52,758 bases of DNA from Hymenobacter crusticola (lineage in GTDB: Bacteria > Bacteroidota > Bacteroidia > Cytophagales > Hymenobacteraceae): the NCBI RefSeq assembly GCF_002154225.1, contig NZ_MTSE01000026.1, positions 1 to 52,758 on the forward strand, read 5' to 3'. Shown piece by piece: positions 8,095 through 16,309 of the stretch. A model generated the notes under the pieces. That model made no database searches. It saw only the letters and a program-made list of their open reading frames with translations, and was not told where the DNA came from. Position 1 is the first letter of the stretch; each line of letters opens with the position of its first letter. The position numbers and the translations under genes are program-made.

Positions 8095-9895
8095 ATAACT
8101 TTTTTTCTTTGATTTTGCGGTCAACAAAGGGTGAAGCACCCCCGATGGCCTTGGCACGCTGCCATTGCGCCAGCGCTTTTTCCTGGTCGCCCAATTGGTA
8201 GAGAACGTCTCCGTAATGCTCGAAAATAGTGGCGTCCTTTGAGGTCTTCAACGCTCTTTCCAAGCTTTGGCGGGCGCCAGTATAATCTTTTTGCTTGTAG
8301 AGCACCCACGCATACGTATCTAGGTAGGTGTCGTTGTCGGGATACTGCTTGACGAGTTTAGCCGCCATCTCTTTCGCTTTTTCGAGCTTTTCGCCACGTA
8401 TCGACAAGAAATAGCTGTAGTTATTTAGCGCTTGTGCGTTATTGGCATCGAAAGCTAGTGCCGCCTCGTAGGCTGCATCTGACTTGGCGTTATCCTTTAG
8501 TTCGTGGTAGGCATCTCCGAGTTGTGTGTTGAACTGCGCTAACAATTCCGGATTGTCAGTGGCTAGCTTGCGCCCATATTCCAGCGACTTTACCCCTTTT
8601 GCCGGCTGCTTGTTTAATAAATGCGCTACTCCGTTATAGAACCATAGCGACGCCTGATTTGGGAAAAGCTCCAAGGCCCGTTCGGAGTGTCGCAACAGGG
8701 AATCCGTTTGGCTCAGCTCAGCGTCGATCAATACTACTTGTTGCCACAACTGAAACTTAGAGTTGTCGAGATGTATGGCCTTCAAGTACGTATCACGGGC
8801 ATCTTTCTTATGCTCCGTTATTGTTTGAATATCACCTGCAACAGCATACGCTTTTGCTTCCTTAGGATGCATTCGGGTAGTGATGGCTGCTAGGTCGAGG
8901 GCAGTTTGCTCCAACTTGGGGTTAGGTAGCTGCCGAATATAATCAACCAGAATCCGCACTTTGTCGTCGATATCAAGCGCCGGGCTTTCAAAAGCTTGCT
9001 TGATTTGCTTTTCTGACTCGGGTGTGTTGCCTTGCTGCCGGTACACGTCCGCCAAGATCATGCGGGCCTGTGGATTATCCGGATCCTGTTTTAGCGCTTG
9101 TTGGGCAACGCGAATGGCATCGGGCAAGCGGTTGTTGGAGGCGTACAGTTCAGCTTGGGCAATTACATAGCGAATCTCTTCCGGATTGGTGGAGATGAGC
9201 GTTTCACCTTCCTTTAGCGCTTTGTCGAGGTTGTTCTGCTTCAGGTAGATCTGCTGCTTTTTGAACGATACCTCATCGATGGGGCCAAATTGTTTCTCGG
9301 CTTGGTCAAATGTAGCCAGTGCCTCGTTTAGTTTGCCCTGCGCCATGTACAGATCAGCTAGGTTGAACAAGTAGTAGCCCGAGTTGGGTACGTCCTGAAT
9401 AAGGCTGGTATAAACCTTCGTCGCTTGATCGAACTGTTTCTGATTCGTGTAGATCTGGGCTAGTAGCAGGTAGTAATAGGCATTCTTGGGGTCGAGTTTG
9501 ACGGCCGCATTCGCGAAGTTCGTCGCATCCTTGTAATTGCCACTCAACAAATTAGTCTCGGCAATCTTATAGTTGATGGCCGCGTTGCTGGGGTTGAGTG
9601 CGTAGGCTTTCAGCAGCCGCTCTAGCGCTTTGTTGTAATCTTCTAGGAGCAAATACTTTACCCCATCCACGAAAAAAGACTCGCTGATTTCGCGGTCCTT
9701 TTCCGAAAGCGGCTGGGCTTGTTGCTTGGCCGACTCCAGTGTAGCACGACGAGCTAGCTCTTTGCGCTCTTTGCGACTGAGTTTGCGCGGTTTTGCCGTA
9801 GCTGCCTCGGAACCTGAGCTAGCCTGCTGGGCATAGCTCTCCTGGGCAAGCAACAGACTTAGGAAAAGAAAAAAAGAAAGTGAAAAACGACTCAT
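8087..9895 (-). CDS. Secreted tetratricopeptide-repeat protein
   Basis: 602 residues with a signal peptide (MSRFSLSFFLFLSLLLAQES, then YAQQ) followed by a Lys/Arg-rich segment and a long array of TPR motifs covering most of the protein (for example AINYKIAETNLLSGNYKDAT, AYYYLLLAQIYTNQKQFDQA, AQALNNYSYFLSIRGEKLEK). TPR arrays mediate protein-protein contacts; no enzymatic domain is visible. The ATG at 9895 was preferred over a longer frame because the signal peptide begins there. A TATTTTTG box lies about 105 nt upstream. It heads the TPR-DUF4292-EnvC operon and may scaffold an envelope complex with those partners (inference). Confidence 0.85.
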   Translation of the reverse strand: MSRFSLSFFLFLSLLLAQESYAQQASSGSEAATAKPRKLSRKERKELARRATLESAKQQAQPLSEKDREISESFFVDGVKYLLLEDYNKALERLLKAYALNPSNAAINYKIAETNLLSGNYKDATNFANAAVKLDPKNAYYYLLLAQIYTNQKQFDQATKVYTSLIQDVPNSGYYLFNLADLYMAQGKLNEALATFDQAEKQFGPIDEVSFKKQQIYLKQNNLDKALKEGETLISTNPEEIRYVIAQAELYASNNRLPDAIRVAQQALKQDPDNPQARMILADVYRQQGNTPESEKQIKQAFESPALDIDDKVRILVDYIRQLPNPKLEQTALDLAAITTRMHPKEAKAYAVAGDIQTITEHKKDARDTYLKAIHLDNSKFQLWQQVVLIDAELSQTDSLLRHSERALELFPNQASLWFYNGVAHLLNKQPAKGVKSLEYGRKLATDNPELLAQFNTQLGDAYHELKDNAKSDAAYEAALAFDANNAQALNNYSYFLSIRGEKLEKAKEMAAKLVKQYPDNDTYLDTYAWVLYKQKDYTGARQSLERALKTSKDATIFEHYGDVLYQLGDQEKALAQWQRAKAIGGASPFVDRKIKEKKLYE

Positions 9896-9999
9896 GGACG
9901 CAAGAGCGCGGACAACAGTCCGCCATTCGGATAAAGGAGTTAAGCCAACTACGCAAATAGGCAAACAAATGTCCGCGCTCCTGATAACGTCACAAGTAA

Positions 10000-10007
10000 C
10001 AAAAATA
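10000..10007 (-). promoter_or_regulatory. Candidate -7 box for the TPR operon
   Basis: The minus strand reads TATTTTTG, matching the Bacteroidota -7 consensus TAnnTTTG. It overlaps the end region of the nucleotidyltransferase gene and would give a leader of about 100 nt. No clear -33 element was found. Confidence 0.4.
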
Positions 10008-11018
10008 TCACACGCGCAGCGTGTTATAGTCACCTAGGCTCAGGTCTTTTGGCGTGCTCGCTACTGTAGCGAAGTTACCAATCATAGAGTTAGTTACCGT
10101 CGTGTGCGCAACCGTAGCCGACTGTTGTACGATAGAGTTCGACACAACCGAGCCGCGAACATTCGATTGATTACCGAGCGATACGTGCGGACCTACCACC
10201 GAATCAGTGATAATTACACCTTCTCCCACGTACACGGGCGGAATCAGAACGCTGTTGGTAACCTTGGCCGATTCGGCTACTAGGTTTTCGCCGCGCTCCT
10301 GCAAGTATTCTAGGTAGCGCTGGTTGGTGTACACGGTGGCGTCTTTGTTCCCGCAGTCGAGCCACTCTGTTACGCGGCCTGGTACGAATACCGTGCCTTT
10401 GTTCTTCATGTTCTCTAGTGCGTTCGTGAGCTGGAATTCGCCTTTGTCCTTGATGTTGTTGTCCAGCAGGAACTGAAGCTCTTCGCGCAGATAAGCACCA
10501 TCCTGGAAGTAGTAGATACCAATGATAGCTAGGTCCGATACAAACTCCTCTGGCTTCTCCACGAAGTCGGTAATCTCACCGTTTTCGTCCAGCTTCACTA
10601 CGCCGAATGGCTTAGGATCATCTACGCGCTGCACCCAAATTGTGCCAGCTGCTGAGCTGTCGAGTGTGAAATCAGCTTTGAAGAGCGTGTCAGCGAAAGC
10701 CACTACTAATGGGCCGCTCAAGGAGTCTTTGGCTGCTAGGATAGCGTGGGCAGTACCTAGGGGTTCATCTTGGTAGTAGATAGAACCTTTAGCGCCTACT
10801 GATTCAGCAATCTGGACAAGGCTTTTCTCTACCGTTTCGCCGAAGCGGCCGATAATGAAAGCTACTTCGTCAACTGGTTCCCCACACACCTTCGCAATAT
10901 CTTCCACTAGGCGTTGCACAATAGGTTTGCCCGCAATTGGAATAAGTGGTTTGGGAACCGTGAGCGTGTGCGGACGCATGCGTTTGCCCATGCCGGCCAT
11001 CGGGACGATGATTTTCAT
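10008..11018 (-). CDS. Sugar-1-phosphate nucleotidylyltransferase with left-handed beta-helix C-terminus
   Basis: 336 residues. The N-terminal Rossmann-like nucleotidyltransferase domain has the signature GMGKRMRPHT and PKPLIPIAGKPI (NTP and metal binding), the product-binding DEPLGTAHAI, and EKPEEF. The C-terminal third (about 255-336) has hexapeptide-like repeats (VTNSVLIPPVYVGEGVIITD, SVVGPHVSLGNQSNVRGSVV) forming a left-handed beta helix. The enzyme should couple a sugar-1-phosphate to an NTP to give an NDP-sugar for polysaccharide or cell-wall synthesis. The exact sugar (glucose, mannose or other) cannot be assigned from sequence alone. Dut and a polysaccharide flippase lie upstream on the same strand. 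Confidence 0.85.
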   Translation of the reverse strand: MKIIVPMAGMGKRMRPHTLTVPKPLIPIAGKPIVQRLVEDIAKVCGEPVDEVAFIIGRFGETVEKSLVQIAESVGAKGSIYYQDEPLGTAHAILAAKDSLSGPLVVAFADTLFKADFTLDSSAAGTIWVQRVDDPKPFGVVKLDENGEITDFVEKPEEFVSDLAIIGIYYFQDGAYLREELQFLLDNNIKDKGEFQLTNALENMKNKGTVFVPGRVTEWLDCGNKDATVYTNQRYLEYLQERGENLVAESAKVTNSVLIPPVYVGEGVIITDSVVGPHVSLGNQSNVRGSVVSNSIVQQSATVAHTTVTNSMIGNFATVASTPKDLSLGDYNTLRV

Positions 11019-11122
11019 AGTAGGAATGGTGATAATAGGGAAATGAGAGGTGAGTTTTGTTGAGGACAGGTAAGAAAGGAAATTATGACAAAGAAGCGAA
11101 GTACAGCGGCAAAACTAGCGTG

Positions 11123-11557
11123 CTATTGTACGCCCGTACTGCCGTAGCCGCCCGCACCACGCACCGTTTCGCTTAGCACCTCGGCTAGCTCCCACGTGAT
11201 GGTTTCGTGCCGCGCCACAATCAGTTGCGCTATCCGCTCGCCATCTTGCACGACAAACACTGTGTCGGAAAGATTGACCAGCAATACCATCAGTTCGCCT
11301 CGGTAGTCGGCGTCGATGGTGCCGGGGCTATTAACGATGGTGATGCCGTGCTTGTAGGCTAAGCCGCTACGCGGGCGGACCTGTACTTCATATCCCACCG
11401 GGATTTCCATGAACAGCCCCGTTGGGATAAGCGCCCGTTGTAGGGGCTTCAACGTAACCGGCTCCGTGAGGTTGGCTCGCACGTCCAAGCCAGCGGCGTG
11501 GGCCGTCTGGTAGGCGGGCAGCGGATGCCGGGAACGATTGATGACAGGTATTTGCAT
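11123..11557 (-). CDS. dut: Deoxyuridine 5'-triphosphate nucleotidohydrolase (dUTPase)
   Basis: Hydrolyses dUTP to dUMP and pyrophosphate, keeping uracil out of DNA and supplying dUMP for thymidylate synthesis. The 144 residues match trimeric dUTPases and contain all five motifs in order: AGLDVRA, PRSGLAYKHG, GTIDADYRGE (catalytic Asp), GERIAQLI and the flexible C-terminal RGAGGYGSTG. A candidate -7 box, TATCTTTG, lies 34 nt upstream of the ATG. Confidence 0.95.
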   Translation of the reverse strand: MQIPVINRSRHPLPAYQTAHAAGLDVRANLTEPVTLKPLQRALIPTGLFMEIPVGYEVQVRPRSGLAYKHGITIVNSPGTIDADYRGELMVLLVNLSDTVFVVQDGERIAQLIVARHETITWELAEVLSETVRGAGGYGSTGVQ

Positions 11558-11591
11558 GAGCAGAACAGGAGGCGTTGGTCGTATTTCGCAA

Positions 11592-11599
11592 CAAAGATA
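11592..11599 (-). promoter_or_regulatory. Candidate -7 box for dut
   Basis: TATCTTTG on the minus strand exactly matches TAnnTTTG, 34 nt before the dut ATG at 11557. No convincing -33 TTG was found at normal spacing. Confidence 0.5.
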
Positions 11600-11675
11600 G
11601 ACCGAACGTAATGTTAGGTACGGTAGTCCAAAAGATTTTGGAAATTTACGCAGGATGATACCTACTACCTAGGTA

Positions 11676-13190
11676 TTACTTCCTCGTTAGTTGGGGCGCC
11701 GTAACCTGTTTGGCTGGGCGCTCAACTAGATAAAGCAGCCCTACAAAGAGGAGGCAAAGCCCTACGTGGAAAGTATGTCGCAACCAATATTCAGTTATCG
11801 GGGTGAACCAGGACACGGCTACTATTCCAATGGCAAATAATAGCCACGCTGCCAAGCGGCGCACAGGATACGGAATGGGATAATGCCGCTGCCCCAACCA
11901 TCCGCATACGACCGCCATCATAAAATAGCATGCTAGGGTAGTAATGGCGCTGCCCATATAGCCGAGCACTGGAATCAGTAGGAAGTTCAGCACGATAGTT
12001 AGCACGGCACCAGCTAGGCTGATGTAGGTACCAAAGTAGGTCTTATCAGTTAGCTTAAACCAAACTGATAGATTGTAATACATACCCAAAAAGAGGTTGG
12101 CTAATAAAAGCACTGGCACCACAGCTAGGCCCGTGCGGTATTCAGGGCTGCGAAGAAGCAAGCCGAAATCCTCGATGTTGACGCTAATGAATACAAAAAT
12201 GAATGCGCAACACAGCGTGAACCACTTCAGGATCAGCGCGAAAGTTGCTGGTGAATTCTTCTCAGTTGATTGGGAAAAGAAGAATGGCTCGGCTGCATAA
12301 CGGAAGGCCGTAATAACCAGCGACATAAAAATGGCGAGCTTGTAGCAGGCACCATAAATCCCCATTGCTGCCTCACTCGATTTGCCAGGATAAAAGCCTT
12401 CCGGGAGCCAGTACTTGAGGAGTGGTCGGTCAAAGGTTTCGTTTACCATGCCCGCTAATCCCATGAACATAAGTGGATAAGCGTATTGCAGCATGGGCCG
12501 TAAGAAGGCTAGGTTTAGCCGGAACTGAAAGTCGGTTAGCTCTCGCCATAGCATCGGAATGTACAGCAAGTTTGCCAGTAGCCCGATAAGGAAAACGTAG
12601 CCAACCCCTAGGTTCGGACTATAGACCAAGTTCACCAGCGGTTGCAAGGCGGTCAAGTACTTGCCAGCTAGTATATCGGGACATAGCACGATGAAAAACA
12701 GCGACAAACCAACATTAAGCAAGATGTTGACGAATCGTACAGTTGCTACTTTGCGCGCTTTGTTTTCTAAGCGCAGCCGGGCAAAAGCAATGGCTGACAC
12801 TGCATCAATGCCCATTACCAGTGCCAGCCAAATTAAGTACTTCTCCTTCCCTGGATACTGTAGAACCTGTGCTAGGGTAGGGGAAAGTAGCACAAACAAG
12901 CCGCTCAATACAAAGCTGGTGACTAACAGCAGGCTCAGTACTCGGTCGTATAGTTCTTGCCGATCTGCGCCAGGACGGGTAGCAAACCGGAAGAAAGCCG
13001 ACTCCATCCCGTAGGTAAAGAAGATATTCAGGAAAGCTACGTACGCATACAGCTCCGTTACGATGCCATACGCAGCGGCTGGAAATCGACTTGTATACAG
13101 TGGCACTAGCAAGAACGTCAGCGCACGGCCGACGATACTGCTCACGCCATACACGGCCGTTTGCCCGACCAATTTTTTGGCTACACTCAT
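11676..13190 (-). CDS. Polysaccharide/oligosaccharide flippase (MATE/Wzx superfamily)
   Basis: A 504-residue integral membrane protein with about 12-14 hydrophobic segments spread evenly. It opens with the typical MSVAKKLVGQTAVYGVSSIV, and segments resemble the polysaccharide biosynthesis family (FLLVPLYTSRFPAAAYGIVT, FFTYGMESAFFRFATR). It is predicted to flip lipid-linked oligosaccharides across the inner membrane. Its substrate is unknown. Neighbours are dut and, further along, an NDP-sugar pyrophosphorylase, a plausible but not conclusive functional link. The -7 box TACCTTTG lies only 11 nt upstream of the start. Confidence 0.88.
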   Translation of the reverse strand: MSVAKKLVGQTAVYGVSSIVGRALTFLLVPLYTSRFPAAAYGIVTELYAYVAFLNIFFTYGMESAFFRFATRPGADRQELYDRVLSLLLVTSFVLSGLFVLLSPTLAQVLQYPGKEKYLIWLALVMGIDAVSAIAFARLRLENKARKVATVRFVNILLNVGLSLFFIVLCPDILAGKYLTALQPLVNLVYSPNLGVGYVFLIGLLANLLYIPMLWRELTDFQFRLNLAFLRPMLQYAYPLMFMGLAGMVNETFDRPLLKYWLPEGFYPGKSSEAAMGIYGACYKLAIFMSLVITAFRYAAEPFFFSQSTEKNSPATFALILKWFTLCCAFIFVFISVNIEDFGLLLRSPEYRTGLAVVPVLLLANLFLGMYYNLSVWFKLTDKTYFGTYISLAGAVLTIVLNFLLIPVLGYMGSAITTLACYFMMAVVCGWLGQRHYPIPYPVRRLAAWLLFAIGIVAVSWFTPITEYWLRHTFHVGLCLLFVGLLYLVERPAKQVTAPQLTRK

Positions 13191-13201
13191 TTAAAATAAG
13201 G

Positions 13202-13209
13202 CAAAGGTA
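13202..13209 (-). promoter_or_regulatory. Candidate -7 box for the flippase gene
   Basis: TACCTTTG on the minus strand ends 11 nt before the ATG at 13190, so the transcript would have a leader of only a few nucleotides. Confidence 0.5.
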
Positions 13210-13249
13210 TCGTCGCCATCATGTGCGGCAGGAAACCAAGCAGAGAGGC

Positions 13250-14038
13250 TTAGTTTCCCTTGAAGACAGCCGGACGCTTCTCAAGAAATGCGCCCGTGCC
13301 TTCCCGAAAATCGTCGGACCCGCAGCAGCGGCTGAAGGCATTCGCTTCCGTTTGGTAGCCGTGGCGCTCCTGGTCGAATGCTGCATTCACACAGTCGATG
13401 ACCAAGCCCACGGCAAGCGGAGCTTTTGTGAGAATACGCCCTAGTAACTGTTGGCAGAAAGGCAGGAGTTCAGCCGCCGGCACCACGTGGTTGACGAGGC
13501 CCAACCGCAATGCCTCATCGGCTTTGATCTGGTCACCCGTTAGCATGAGCTCTAGGGCCTTGCCCTTGCCAATAAGCTGGGTAAGACGCTGCGTGCCGCC
13601 GTAGCCCGGAATCAAACCTAGGTTTACTTCTGGCTGGCCGAAGCGGGCGTTTTCGGAAGCTACACGCAAGTGGCAAGCCATGGCTAGCTCGCAGCCGCCG
13701 CCGAGCGCGAAGCCATTCACGGCGGCAATTACTGGCTTAGAGCTTTCCTCGATCAAGCAGAAGGCCTCTTGGCCAAGCTCAGCGGCCCGCCGACCCGTTA
13801 TTTCGTTCAGATCAGCTAGCTCGGCAATATCAGCCCCTGCTACGAAGGCTTTCTCGCCGCTGCCCGTTAAGATGATGCCACGCACATCGGCGTCATCCAG
13901 CGCTTCCTGCATGGCCTGCCGAATATTCTCAATGGTAGCTGCATTCAGCGCATTGAGCTTAGTCGGCCGGTTCAGGGTGATGGTCAGGATGCCAGAAGCA
14001 GCGTCCAGGGTGTACAGTAGGTTTTCAAAAAGAGCCAT
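13250..14038 (-). CDS. Enoyl-CoA hydratase/crotonase family protein
   Basis: 262 residues. Crotonases hydrate trans-2-enoyl-CoA in fatty-acid oxidation and related paths. The oxyanion-hole loops are present (KAFVAGADIAEL; AAVNGFALGGGCELAMACHL), as are both catalytic glutamates (GGGCELAMAC and FGQPEVNLGLIPGYGGTQRL), so hydratase activity is likely and a non-hydratase crotonase is less so. I chose the ATG at 14038 (MALFENLLYTL) because the longer frame begins with a non-ATG Leu-rich stub. A TATCTTTG box lies 33 nt upstream. Confidence 0.92.
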   Translation of the reverse strand: MALFENLLYTLDAASGILTITLNRPTKLNALNAATIENIRQAMQEALDDADVRGIILTGSGEKAFVAGADIAELADLNEITGRRAAELGQEAFCLIEESSKPVIAAVNGFALGGGCELAMACHLRVASENARFGQPEVNLGLIPGYGGTQRLTQLIGKGKALELMLTGDQIKADEALRLGLVNHVVPAAELLPFCQQLLGRILTKAPLAVGLVIDCVNAAFDQERHGYQTEANAFSRCCGSDDFREGTGAFLEKRPAVFKGN

Positions 14039-14071
14039 GAGCAGCAGAAGCAAAAGCCGTCAGATAAGGCG

Positions 14072-14079
14072 CAAAGATA
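14072..14079 (-). promoter_or_regulatory. Candidate -7 box for the enoyl-CoA hydratase gene
   Basis: TATCTTTG on the minus strand, 33 nt before the ATG at 14038, matches the Bacteroidota consensus exactly. It also supports the shorter start. Confidence 0.5.
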
Positions 14080-14215
14080 GAAGCAAAACCTTGGTAGCTC
14101 GCAGATGCCGCCAACGGCCACCGCGTAAACTCAATTTCGCAACACAGATAATGAAACATTAGTCTCTATATTTAGCCGGGCTGTTCATGTTTCACTTATA
14201 AACCTTTCTAAGCTA

Positions 14216-14650
14216 ATGGGTTTCGTAAACGAATTCAAAGAGTTTATCTCCAAAGGAAATGTGTTGGACTTGGCAGTGGGCGTAATTATTGGAGCTGCTT
14301 TCGGTAAGATTGTCACTTCCCTAACCGAAGATGTGTTGATGCCAGTCCTAGGTCTGGTAACTGGGGGAATAGACTTTAAGAACTGGTTTTTTGCCTTGGA
14401 TGGACAATCCTACAAGACAATCGAACAGGCGAAAGCTGCGGGTGCTGCTACCATTAACTATGGCTTGTTCTTGAATGCCATTTTCTATTTCTTCATTATT
14501 GCCTTCTGTGTATTTCTGATTGTAAAAGCCGCAAACCGCATCAAGCTGCGGCCTCTGGCCGCGCCTGTTATTGATCCAGGGCCAACGAAAGAGCAGATAT
14601 TATTAATGGAAATCCGAGATGCGCTACGCGGACCTACTCTGAAGTCCTAA
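14216..14650 (+). CDS. mscL: Large-conductance mechanosensitive channel
   Basis: 144 residues, the normal MscL length. The N-terminus (GFVNEFKEFISKGNVLDLAV, then GVIIGAAFGKIVTSL) is the diagnostic amphipathic helix plus TM1 gate. TM2 lies at about residues 85-108 (GLFLNAIFYFFIIAFCVFLI), followed by a charged cytoplasmic helix (TKEQILLMEIRDAL). It opens as a pentameric pore to release solutes on hypo-osmotic shock. A near-consensus -7 box (TATATTTA, 14167-14174) lies about 40 nt upstream. Confidence 0.97.
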   Translation: MGFVNEFKEFISKGNVLDLAVGVIIGAAFGKIVTSLTEDVLMPVLGLVTGGIDFKNWFFALDGQSYKTIEQAKAAGAATINYGLFLNAIFYFFIIAFCVFLIVKAANRIKLRPLAAPVIDPGPTKEQILLMEIRDALRGPTLKS

Positions 14651-14783
14651 AGAAAGAAAGCAGTAAGTATCTCTTTTTCTTGTAATTTGAACGAAGTTAT
14701 TACGTTACCCGTTAGCGGCTTGCATGAGGTTATGCACCGCAGCTTCAGCCTAGCGAGTGGTACGACCCTTACTTCTTCCTTGC

Positions 14784-15242
14784 ATGAAAAGACTGATTGC
14801 TGCTACTTGGTTGGCAGTTCTATTTTTTGTTTCCCATGGACAAGCGCAAACCACAGACTCGCGCTCTTCGTCCATTGTACAGGGGGCGCCAGGCACTGAA
14901 AGCAACCCGCGCAAAGCTAAAAAGAAGGATTCTGCGTCGGATGTTGCTCGTATGCAACGCCGGATGAGCATGAACCCCGACGAAGCAAAGCGTGACCAGC
15001 AGATGGAAATTCTTGCGGCACGTTCGGGAGGAACGTCCAATACCAGTTTCGGACGAGCGACCGGACCTGCTCGGCAATTTGAAAAGGGCAATGGCGGTTT
15101 CACAGTGCGCAAATTCAAAGACAGCCGCATTGGTACCGCCCGTCAAAAGCGTGGCCAGTCTCGGCCCGCCCCTGGTATCGACCCTAAGGGCAAGCCTCTT
15201 AAGCATACGTATAAAAAGAAGCACCATTTTTTGTTCTTCTAA
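14784..15242 (+). CDS. Small secreted basic protein of unknown function
   Basis: 152 residues with a signal peptide (MKRLIAATWLAVLFFVSHGQ, then AQ) and a very basic mature part (RKAKKKDSASD, RQKRGQSRPAPG) ending in a Lys/His/Phe tail (KHTYKKKHHFLFF). It is predicted to be disordered and has no recognisable domain. A basic secreted tail could bind the anionic envelope or nucleic acid, but nothing shows this. The stop codon forms part of a terminator stem. The ATG at 14784 was chosen because it starts the signal peptide; mscL lies 134 bp upstream. Confidence 0.7.
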   Translation: MKRLIAATWLAVLFFVSHGQAQTTDSRSSSIVQGAPGTESNPRKAKKKDSASDVARMQRRMSMNPDEAKRDQQMEILAARSGGTSNTSFGRATGPARQFEKGNGGFTVRKFKDSRIGTARQKRGQSRPAPGIDPKGKPLKHTYKKKHHFLFF

Positions 15243-15286
15243 ACACGAAAAAGCCCTGGCAATGTTGCCAGGGCTTTTTCGTGTTT
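15241..15286. terminator. Bidirectional intrinsic terminator with 22-bp perfect arms
   Basis: Perfect inverted repeat: 15241-15262 and 15265-15286 around a 2-nt centre. The GC core GCCCTGGCAA is flanked by A-tracts on the left and T-tracts on the right, so it can stop both the rightward basic-protein gene, whose stop it overlaps, and the leftward beta-barrel gene. Confidence 0.88.
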
Positions 15287-15360
15287 AGTACGGTCGAGTC
15301 ATGCCAGTTATATCAGCTTACGCTAAGCGCTGTTGGCATCCGCTGGCTCTGCGCTCGGAC

Positions 15361-16113
15361 TTAAAACTTAGCAGTAAGACCTAGCTTTAAATAAGTCATA
15401 TCGTAACCAGCCTCTGCAAAAACGCCTACTTTTTCCGTTACAAAGTAACGGCCACCTAGAAAGATACCCGTTGCTAGGTGCAGGCCGTCGTCCTTGTAAG
15501 TATCCCGCAGAGTAGAATTCGTATTAGAATAGGTGTTAAGACGTACACCTACCGTCAGACCGGCGTACGTATCTATCTGCGGATTGCTAGTCAGGTTATA
15601 ATGGTAAGTGCCACGAGCCATTAAAAGAATATCTGTCCAACTCGCTTTGTAATCCGTTTTCGGAAATTCGTAGTAGTAGTGCTTATAGCCTAGCAGACCC
15701 CCTAGGCTAAGGGTTCCAGGGCCGAAGCTATCCGTGATACCTTGTTCATAGGTGACGCTTAGCGCCGGCGATTGTTTGAGGCTTCCGAAGACGTCATACC
15801 CATGGTTGGCGCCTAGTAACCCAATACCAACGTTCAGTGCCTTATCGCCGGGATGAAATGTGGAGGTGGTTTGCGGTTCATACATAGTGTTCAGTACCGT
15901 TTGCACCTGCGTCACGCCCTTCTGTATGGTGGTTGGTTCTTGAGAAGCAGGCGAACTGGCTTTCGTTGGAGAGCTGGCGGGCGCTTTTGAGGTTGCCTTT
16001 GAAGAAGAACTTGGCGTTTTTGTCGACTTTTTGGTTTGAGCTAGCCCTGATCCGCTAGCAAGTACAAAGGAGAGTAGGAGTAGCGGACTGGCAAGCTGCT
16101 TTATCATGAGCAT
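15361..16113 (-). CDS. Outer-membrane beta-barrel family protein
   Basis: About 250 residues: signal peptide (KQLASPLLLLSFVLASGSGL, then AQ), a Ser/Thr/Ala/Lys-rich linker (about 25-65), then a domain of alternating hydrophobic/aromatic strands (ALNVGIGLLGANHGYDVF, LGGLLGYKHYYYEFP, THYNL-type and DTYAGLTVGVRLNTYSN segments). It ends in a terminal Phe (YLKLGLTAKF), typical of outer-membrane barrels recognised by BamA. It resembles small opacity/OmpW-like barrels, but the ligand is unknown. Starts at 16128, 16113 and 16107 are all possible; all keep the signal peptide. Confidence 0.78.
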   Translation of the reverse strand: MLMIKQLASPLLLLSFVLASGSGLAQTKKSTKTPSSSSKATSKAPASSPTKASSPASQEPTTIQKGVTQVQTVLNTMYEPQTTSTFHPGDKALNVGIGLLGANHGYDVFGSLKQSPALSVTYEQGITDSFGPGTLSLGGLLGYKHYYYEFPKTDYKASWTDILLMARGTYHYNLTSNPQIDTYAGLTVGVRLNTYSNTNSTLRDTYKDDGLHLATGIFLGGRYFVTEKVGVFAEAGYDMTYLKLGLTAKF

Positions 16114-16246
16114 AGGTGAATGGTGCAAAAGACCTAGGTAGAGTCTACGCCCTATATACGATTTCTTAGGTGTTTGTAGTACAAAACTCTTTACTTAATC
16201 TACCATTCGTTGAGCTGAAATCATAGAAGAGGTAGTTGCCGGGAAG

Positions 16247-16287
16247 AAACAAAAAGCCCCAACGATAATCGTTGGGGCTTTTTGTTT
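16247..16287 (-). terminator. Intrinsic terminator of the infB operon
   Basis: The 19-bp arms (16247-16265 and 16269-16287, core GCCCCAACGA/TCGTTGGGGC) are followed on the minus strand by TTTTTGTTT. It lies 23 bp after the infB stop. A-tracts on the other side make it formally bidirectional. Confidence 0.88.
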
Positions 16288-16309
16288 AAGTGTATTTCGC
16301 AAGCGAAGC

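Noticed and set aside
16108..16240. Additional promoter for the beta-barrel gene
   Set aside because: No TAnnTTTG match was found at a sensible distance on the minus strand, so no promoter is claimed.
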